Source: Gloeopeniophorella convolvens
Lineage: Eukaryota > Basidiomycota > Agaricomycetes > Russulales
Length of the DNA: 14,379 nucleotides
NCBI GenBank assembly: GCA_022496205.1
Contig: WTXD01000262.1
Span: 1 to 14,379 of the forward strand
Direction: 5' to 3'
Below are positions 7,601 through 14,379 of the stretch, in pieces. Every line of letters begins with the position of its first letter. The stretch's first letter is position 1. Position numbers and translations under genes: made by a program. The notes beneath the pieces are model-generated. The model was not told the origin of the DNA, made no database searches, and saw nothing but the letters and a program-made list of their open reading frames with translations.

Positions 7601-9483
7601 TTAACTGGCTTGCTCGCCGTCGTTTGAGCCCTGGCAAAGCAGGTTATAGAGCATTCAAGGATAAAAAGAAGGGGACGCACGTATGAGATATAATCTGAGC
7701 TTTCGCAAGCCTTGTATTCCTTCAGTAGTTCATCTGCCGTCGCCCTAGAGAATCGTACACGTCGTAAACCGCAGCATCAGGATCCAAATCACATGAGCAC
7801 GCACCTCGCATCATCAAATTCCTCCAAGCCATTTTCGAACATCTTCTCCTTTTTATACTGCTCGAGGAACGCGTTCCGCTTGCGCAGACGGTCGAACTGA
7901 TCCAGCATCCGCTTGAAGAGCTGTCCCGCGCACGCCCGTCAGAGTGGACAGTGCGCGTGCTCGGCAGGGAGGCGCTCACCGACGCGATGCTCGTGTGGTT
8001 CGCGAGCATCAGCCCGCTCACGCGGTGGTTCGTCGTCACGTACGGCGAGCGGCGCGTCAGCGCGACCTGGATCGACGCGGGCCCCCACGGGATAAAGTTG
8101 GCGAGCTGCCGCTCGCGGATGCGCAGTAGCGATTGGTGTACCTGGCCGTGCATCAGCACCCCCTTCTCACCGGATCGCCCAGACGGGACGCACGTCGGTC
8201 GGGTCAACGTCGCCTTGGATGATATTCAGGATCGAGATGTAGCACGCCGTCTTGCTCGGCATGGTCGACACCATCCGGTTCTTCGGCTGTAGTAGACGGC
8301 GCATCACGTCGAGTACTGTTGTGCGCCGGATCGGCTTGGCCTGAGCCGCCAGGGTGCGGGTCAGGGCGCGGGCGATCAGTACGTGCAACTGGGTGGGGGC
8401 GCACCTTGTCGATCGAGTCGGACGTGAAGGGTGTGTAGGACGTCATGAGGAAGTGGCACCGCGGCGTCGGGATGAGCGACGCGATGATCCCGACCAGGTC
8501 GTTGTTCATGTACCCGGGGTACCGCAGCGTCTGCGTGCTCGCCGCCATGACCGTCGACACCTACCGCACGCCAATCAGTCCCTAGTCCCACACAACAGCG
8601 GACAAAGCAGTGCGCGCGCATACGAGCTGGTTCGTCTGGTCAAACGACGGCGTCTGGATGTGCAGCCGGTCCGCGTTGATACGCGCGAGCGCGCCGTTGT
8701 CGAGCACGACGACCGAGTCGGCATGGTCGCGAGGCGTTTGAGCGTGAGCAGCGCGTTGTACGGCTGCACGACGACGTCGCCCTCCTGCGCGTTCGGGAAC
8801 ACCGAGTACGTCTGGATGAGCTTCTTCGGGAACTTGTCGTTCAGCCGCTCGAGCAGGAACGAGCCCAGCCCCGAGCCCGTCCCGCCCGCGATCGAGTGCA
8901 TCAGCATGAAGCCCTGCCGCGCGCATCAGTCATCGCTGCTGGACTGCGAGCAGGGAAGGAGGCGGGGGCCCGCGTACCTCGAGTGAGTCGCTCCCCTCCG
9001 CCTCGCGGTCGACCATCTCCATGATGTCCTCATACAGCTTCTCGCCCGCCGCATACCCCTGCGCCCAATTATTCCCCGCGCCGCCGCCGTCGACATGAAG
9101 ATATTTTCGGGGTTGTACAGATTCGCGAACGGCGACGTCAGGATGTTGTTGATCACCTGTGCGCACCCGAATCAGCGCGTAGTGCGCGTGAAGGTATGGA
9201 AGGACGCACCCGTGGCTCGAGGTCGACCAAGATCGCGCGCGGGAAGTGCTCGTCGTCAGCCTGGTAGAAGAACACGTCCTTACGGTCGCCGCCCTCAGTC
9301 GCCCAGTCCTCGAGGATGCCCTCGCGGCTGATGCCGTGCTCCGCGCAGAGGCGCTGCCAGAATACCGAGCCCACTGCGCCACGCGCCGGACGTGAGCATA
9401 GCGTCGTGCGCGCCAGAGCGGGCAGGGCGCGTACTTTGGTTGCCGCATTGGCCGATCTGCACGGTGACGATTTCGCGCGGCAT
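7601..9483 (-). CDS. Gamma-tubulin, two single-base frame breaks
   Basis: GTP-binding tubulin that nucleates microtubules at spindle pole bodies within the gamma-tubulin complex. Exons (high to low): 9483-9435, 9373-9210, 9156-8978, 8913-8624, 8560-8405, 8340-8194, 8141-7980, 7920-7805, 7744-7681 and 7630-7601. Introns: nine, 50-64 nt. Motifs: [16 protein letters not shown], the gamma-type [41 protein letters not shown], the tubulin signature AGGTGSG (residues 140-146), [40 protein letters not shown] and [11 protein letters not shown]. Gamma rather than beta identity rests on [24 protein letters not shown] and the EYKAC tail. Exons 3 and 4 are each one base short: breaks near 9080-9096 (NIFM to GGGAG) and 8726-8735 (LKRLA to [11 protein letters not shown]). 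Restored length is about 452 residues. Exon 2 reads [10 protein letters not shown], one residue shorter than the usual DDEHYxPRAIL. Confidence 0.9.
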
Positions 9484-10228
9484 GGTGAGCGGGAGTCAAA
9501 GTGCGTCCGAGATCTGGATTCGCGAGACGCGTCAAGACGCGTATGTGGCTACACGTGCCCATATATCGCTCGCACACAAGGTCTTCTCTTCTCTCAGCAG
9601 CCCTGAATAGCCAATATACATTCGGGTATGTCATGCGGGAGTACCAAACACTCCATTCGCCGGTAGGTAGAAAAAAGAAGATACAATTGCAAGAAAAATA
9701 CGTAGTGAAGATGCTGGTTGATCGGCCTTGAGCCGTGTGATAATGATAATTGCGCGGGTGTGCATGGCCTTGAGCCTGCGGGAACCTATTGCGGTGCATG
9801 TGCGGGGGATCTACTCGTAGATATTGATATCCTGGTGATGCAAAACAGACGCAAGGCGAGGAGACAGAGACAGAGAAACGGAAACGGAAAGCAGTAGACA
9901 CATATCGAGTACGCTCGGGTGGAGGGTTGGAGGTTAAGACACACAACAGTCATTATGTACTTGACCACAAGAGAAAGAAACGAGAAAGTGAGCAGCCTAC
10001 TCAGGAGCGATCAGACATGATGTGAGAAAGGTATAGGGGAGAAGACGAACCGGAACTCGAGGAGAGCCATGGTATTTCATCTTGGTAGTATGAGTTGGGA
10101 AACAAGAAACGGACTGTGACCATGAAAGAGTTTTCTTGATTCGATTCAATTGTCCGATCAGACCGAGAAAGAAAAGAGCCGATGACTGTCATGACGGAAC
10201 CGCAGATGGTAAAAACTAGTTGCGCTGA
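9484..10228. other. Intergenic region, gamma-tubulin promoter and nucleoporin 3' end
   Basis: Both flanking genes are on the minus strand, so this holds the gamma-tubulin promoter and leader and the nucleoporin 3' untranslated region. A purine-rich tract at about 9857-9890 (pyrimidine-rich on the coding strand) contains short tandem units, GAGACA about 2.5 times followed by GAAACG twice, about 380-400 nt upstream of the gamma-tubulin ATG. Open frames crossing it have no recognisable domain. No tRNA or other RNA gene was identified. Confidence 0.45.
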
Positions 10229-13200
10229 TTAGCGCTTGGCCGGACCACCCCTACGGGTGGGCAGCCTCTTGACGGGGCGAGCGCCAGGCGGCATCTTTCC
10301 TGTGCCTTCGACGAACAGCTGACCGCCGCTCGTCGGCGTCTGCGGCACTGACGCGCCAAAGGCCGCCGTCGGCGTCTGGGGGGCGCAGCCCCGAACCCGA
10401 ACCCGAATCCTCCTTGTGGGGCAGCCGGCGAAGCGGGCGGAGCAGCCCCGGCCCCGAACCCAAAGGGATTCGGCGCAGGCGGTTGTGCCGGAGCACTCGT
10501 GGGGCCTCCAAAGGCGAACGGACCAGGCTGAGCGGGGGCCAGCGTCTGTGCTCCAAACGCAGGGCTAGCAGGCGCAGATCCGAACGAATTGTTGCTGACG
10601 GAGGAACCGAACGGGAATCCCGATGTGGGCGGTGGCTGTTGAGGCTGGGTTTGCCCAAATGCGAATCCACTAGATGAGACCGGACGTGGTGCTTCAGGGG
10701 CCGTTTGGCCAAAAGTGAAGCTCGTCGAGTGCTGGATCTGCTCGGGGGCTTGGAAGGAGAACCCAGAGGACGTCGGTTCCGCCGTTTTGGGACCCGGCTG
10801 ACCGAATGCGAATCCACTGGAGGACGAAGGCCGACTACCCGTGGTAGACTGGCCGAACGAGAACCCATTGGGTGCTGCGGGTTCTGCAGGCTTGGATGCC
10901 CCGAACGAAAACCCTGTGCCGTTGGTCTCAGCTGCCTTTGCGGTCGCGCCGAAAGAGAAGCCTCCCGATGTACTCTGGCTTAAATCCGGGTTCTGCTGTC
11001 CGAAAGTCAAGCCAGTCCCCGTATTTCCGCCAAAAGGCGAAGGTGATGGTGAGCCAAAGCCTGTCCCCGTGGATGCGCCGCCGAAAGTAAAGCCAGACTT
11101 GGAAGCATTGGGCATCTGCAGTTGAGGGAGCGACTGTGGCTTGGCGCTTCCACCATTGATGTCCATTCCACCACCGCGTGTGGGACTCTCCTCCATACGC
11201 ATACCGTCATCCGCAGTTGGGGGTGTAACAGGGCGAGCTGGCGTCGGTGTGCCAAACGTGAACCCCGACTTTGATGCCGGGTAGCGACAGGAGTGCCAAA
11301 TGCGAAGCCCCCGGCGCTGGTGGCAGGCTTGGCTTCCGTCTGCACAGCTGGCGAACCGAACGAGAACCCTGTAGATGCACCTCCAGGAGTTGCGGTACTG
11401 GGCCGAACGTGAAGCCGGTGGAAGGTGCCGCCGGCTTCTCTGTCGCAGGCGGTGGCGTGGCAGGAGTGGCACCGAAAGTGAAGGGGCTCTTCGCCGGAGT
11501 GACGGGGGCTGGTGCGACGGGGGCCTTGGACAGTTGGCCAAAGGTGAACGGGCTAGGTGCACTGGAGGGAAGCTTGGGTGCCTCACTCGCGGGAGCTGCG
11601 GCGGGAGCCACTACTGGCGCTGGCGCAGCTGCCTGGGTCGGCGCGAAGGCGAATGCGGGCTTCAACAACTCAGCGGCCTTGACGGGAGCAGGTACAGGTG
11701 TTGGTGCCTTCGGGAAGGAGAAAGCAGGGATCGAAGGCTCCGCTGGCTGAGCGACTGCTCCAACGCTCGGCGCTTGAGTCCCGAATCCACCGAACGAACT
11801 TGTGCTACCAAACAGGGATTTAGGCTGCGCCGGAACCTCAGCTTCTTTCTTTTCCGCAGGTGGCGTTGCTGCAGAAGGTGTGAGACTGAACGGAAGAGAA
11901 GGCTGCGTCGATTGTGCCGGTGGGGCGGGCGCAGGAGAACCGAAGAAGAACGAGGGTGGAGTGGGCTGAGAGGGCTTCTGAGGTTCTGACGCTGGCGCTG
12001 GAGGTTCCGCAACGACCGCGACAGGATTGGTTTGAGCAGAGGGGGGAACTGTCGGCGCTACCGGCGCAGGCTCGCTGGCGGGCACAATTTCGACTTCTGG
12101 CTTCGAGACAGGCTCGAGACCAGGCTCAGGTGGCGGTATGCCCGCACGCGAAAAGATCTGGGAATTGGCGAAGAAATTTGGTACAGGTGAGTCGGTGGCC
12201 GGTTTCTCGACCTGAGATCGCTCAGGAGTCGGTGGGACAAGGCAATGGCAGGGCGGCGGGAGGCGCCACGGGAGCCGGAGCGGCTACAGGAGCGGGTTGG
12301 GGCTTCGCAAAGGTAAACGGAAGCGCGCCAATCGGCGGCTCGTCGAGGGTAGAGGTGTCAGCAGCCTGCGGGATGGTAGTAACGCTCGGAGGCTATGGAG
12401 AGTTCATTCAGTATCGAACAACATGTGGAAAAGAAGATCACTTACAGGAGCGAAGCTAAAGCCACTCGGGGCTCGAATTTGGGCAGGCTGCTAGTGACAG
12501 CCTCCTTTTCTTGTTGCACAGGCTCTTCAGATACAACAGACGGCTCATCGCCATCGGGTTCGTCGTCGTCATATGCTGCGGAGAACGATTTCTGGTACGG
12601 GTAGGCCCTACTGAGCGGCCGTGTGGTGCCCTGCCTACGCGAAGAGAGCCCCCTTGCGGCTAGCAGGTGCGGAAGATGGCGGCGCAGAAACCTTGCGAGC
12701 AAAAGTCCGGGATTGCGGACCGGTTCAGCAATCTTGCTCGTGCGTTTAGGGGCAGGGGTTCCATCTCGTCATCTTCTTCCATCACCTGCCTACGCAAATC
12801 CAGAGCTGGCTCTGCCTCTGCTTCCTCCTGCTTGCGGCGGGCCAAAAGCTTTTTCAGCCCGCCTTCGCCGGCATAAGGCTTGCTACTCTTGTTCTTTGAC
12901 GGAGTATCCTTCTCCTTCTCTTTAGGGGCCGTGAGGTACTTGCTGGCGTGTCCGAGACGGGGCTTGTCGTCGCGCTTGTCTCGCTGCATGAGGACCAGCG
13001 CACGTGCTTGTTTGCGCGTCTGGAACAGCTCCGGGAGGCCATCGTTGGAACCGGCAGGTTTCGGGCGGGCAGGGACGAGCGGAGTGCGATACTTTTCGAG
13101 CTGCTGCAACGTGATCTCGGCGGCATTGACGGGACGAAGGCCTGATTCGGTATGAGTCACAACAAACGAAACAAAGGAAGGGCGCTTACCGCTGGCAGCC

Positions 13201-14186
13201 TGTGCGTTGAGGACAAGGGCAGAGTGGGATCGATTAGCAGAAAGACCCTGATGAGCACGATAAGCAGGCGTGTGTGACGAGTGTGAAAGGAGGACAGTAC
13301 CGATTTCTGAGCAGCAAGAGAGCCAAGAGTGAGGGGGAAGAGCCGTCGCTGACACGCCTTTGCTCTTGTTGCGCGGAGGCTTGACAAAGATAGGGTTCTC
13401 AATGAGAGCAGTGAGTGGTGGAGGCTCAGAGGGGTTGCGCTCGCGTCTCTGCGGGTTAGGACCGTAGAGAGGTGCACCAGGTTGTGGCGTAAGAGCCGCC
13501 CGCAGGCGGAAGGGTGGATTGGCGGGATGGGGGGTGGATTTGGCGAGAACTCCATAGAGACGTCGCGGGAGATGGGGAGCGGGAGATGGGTGGGCTCTGG
13601 AACGGAGGGACGACGAGCGGTAGGAGGGTCCATGGACATGGTGCGGGTGACGGGAGGGGCCTGAGCGCGAGTGGACACATATTGCACAGAGAGGCGAGAC
13701 GTGTCCGGGCGGGGGACAGAGACGTTGAGGTTGGAATGAGCGTAGGGCCGTGCAGGCCTGTTTGAGTGGAGGCGGTTGCGAGAAGATGGTCGGATGGAAG
13801 GAATGGGAGGGTCCAGGTATGGAGCGTGGGGGGAGCGGGAGCAGGATTAGTCGGACGGTCATCGCGAAGTGGCGAGTCGAGGCGAATGCGCTTGACTCGG
13901 TAGGCAGATGGGGTGTCTACCTGGTCGCCGTCGTTCTCGTGAGGGCCAGATGGCTTGTGGACGCGCCTGCGCTTGCCGGGTGTGTCCTCGGATTCGAAAT
14001 CATCAGTGGCTGGGTGGAGAACCATGAAAAGGGAGTCGTGACGAGGGACTTGAGGGAAGAAAACATGGAGAAAGTGCGAGAGGGTGGGGGTCGGCGAGAG
14101 TGATGAGTGGGTTTTTTGCGACGATGAAGAATACGAGGAGAAGAGGGCGATGCGGCCAGGGCGGGGGACGGGGACGAGGTCAACAT
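10229..14186 (-). CDS. FXFG-repeat nucleoporin, nuclear-basket Nup1/Nup60/Nup153-like, many frame breaks
   Basis: Predicted nuclear-basket nucleoporin that would bind transport receptors through FG repeats. The start is the ATG at 14186 (context AGCACCATG); TAA is at 10231-10229. Introns: 13300-13248, 13189-13142 and 12445-12393. Order: basic stretch (ILHRRKKP, SRRPPPSR), a short amphipathic segment MFSSLKSLVTTPFSWF that could touch the inner nuclear membrane, a basic NLS-like GKRRRV, YRVKRIRLDSP, a proline/serine-rich region (RTMSMDPP, SRDVSMEFSP), SEPPPLTALIENPIFVKPP, LTLGSLAAQKS, GLRPVNAAEITLQQLEKY, KPYAGEGGLKKLLARRKQE, then from FEPPSGFSFAP onward FG repeats to a basic end RRGGPAKR. Read continuously it would be about 1,270 residues, but the frame changes about 15 times, always as if one base were lost. 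The repeat class and nucleoporin role are firm; the exact orthologue is inference. Confidence 0.75.
10390..11960 (-). repeat. FG/FXFG repeat domain
   Basis: In the coding frame this segment encodes over 20 degenerate FG units such as SGFTFG, GGFSFG, GFAFGQ, SFTFGQ, SPFTFG, NPFGFG and GFGFG, separated by Pro/Ala/Ser/Thr/Gln-rich linkers of roughly 15-40 residues. This is the classic disordered, transport-receptor-binding composition of nucleoporins. The repeated GGxTTxGG-like nucleotide pattern explains the many long open frames on the opposite strand. Confidence 0.85.
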
Positions 14187-14379
14187 GGTGCTCGGCCCAT
14201 TCTCTTGGGCCGCCGCGCCTTGGCCCTGCCCTTCCTCGATTGCCTTTTCAGATTGTTTGTTCTTGCTTGACTCTCTCCCTTGCTCTGCCGCGTCTCTGAC
14301 GTCACCCGCTCGACACAGCGAGTGCTTTGAGCACTCGGTCGAAGTTGCACGGCGCACCGCGTTCGCCTGCAACAATGGC
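14187..14379 (-). promoter_or_regulatory. Nucleoporin promoter with a perfect CRE palindrome
   Basis: The sequence upstream of the nucleoporin ATG contains TGACGTCA at 14297-14304, the palindromic site bound by CREB/ATF-type bZIP factors, about 111 nt before the start codon. The open frame that extends the coding frame upstream begins only at a TTG (14375), so it is treated as leader or promoter. The site's function is inferred from the motif only. Confidence 0.4.

Noticed and set aside
8930..9946. A 338-codon minus-strand open frame extending upstream of gamma-tubulin
   Set aside because: It starts outside the gamma-tubulin ATG, reads through intron 1, and only its last third briefly matches the tubulin frame after the exon 3 break; the rest has no domain.
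10414..11989. Several long plus-strand open frames opposite the nucleoporin FG region
   Set aside because: They are antisense shadows of a GC-rich repetitive coding region; their products are low-complexity and the minus-strand frames show clear FG repeats.
10229..14186. Programmed frameshifting or repeat-induced mutation as the cause of the frame breaks
   Set aside because: About fifteen breaks in one gene, mostly in C/G runs and without premature C-to-T stop patterns, do not fit either process; missing bases in the consensus explain them more simply.
14187..14375. Upstream extension of the nucleoporin from 14375
   Set aside because: The codon at 14375 is TTG; the first in-frame ATG with a good context is at 14186.
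1..14379. Mobile elements, CRISPR arrays, tRNA or rRNA genes, or a specialised gene cluster
   Set aside because: No terminal repeats, transposase or reverse transcriptase motifs, regular spacer repeats or tRNA-like cloverleaf were seen, and the seven genes have unrelated housekeeping roles.

Overview
The window looks like nuclear DNA of a basidiomycete fungus, most likely an Agaricomycete. Six of its seven genes are protein-coding genes cut by many short introns (48-64 nt, GT...AG, with donors such as GTGCGT, GTACGT and GTATGT). Exons are small, intergenic gaps are short, and the conserved fungal proteins have basidiomycete-like features, notably a tetraspanin ending RGGRGFV. No mobile element, CRISPR array, rRNA or convincing tRNA was seen. 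All gene models were built by hand translation and by matching conserved motifs remembered from the families; no search was run.

Layout: (1) <1-2400, minus, a 13-exon metallophosphatase/5'-nucleotidase-family gene running off the left edge. (2) 2602-3575, minus, BMT2-type 25S rRNA m1A methyltransferase. (3) 4091-4983, minus, a small tetraspanin. (4) 5799-6491, plus, MET8 (siroheme synthesis), intronless and divergent from the tetraspanin. (5) 6647-7386, plus, MBF1 transcription coactivator. (6) 7601-9483, minus, gamma-tubulin, convergent with MBF1. (7) 10229-14186, minus, a long FXFG-repeat nucleoporin of nuclear-basket type. These are housekeeping genes without a shared pathway (nucleotide metabolism, ribosome modification, membrane organisation, sulfur assimilation, transcription, microtubule nucleation, nuclear transport). 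The order looks like ordinary fungal gene packing, not a cluster.

Two things stand out. First, MBF1 can only be spliced to its conserved N-terminal sequence through a 2-nt microexon, and the 5'-nucleotidase gene needs a 10-nt microexon. Second, BMT2, the tetraspanin, gamma-tubulin and the nucleoporin carry reading-frame breaks that are each explained by one missing base, often beside a run of 4-6 G or C. There are about 15 in the nucleoporin, two in gamma-tubulin, and one each in the tetraspanin and BMT2. The 5'-nucleotidase gene, MET8 and MBF1 have none. The uniform direction and homopolymer context suggest consensus sequencing errors rather than gene decay. An automatic gene caller would fragment these genes. 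I see no sign of a novel multi-gene system.
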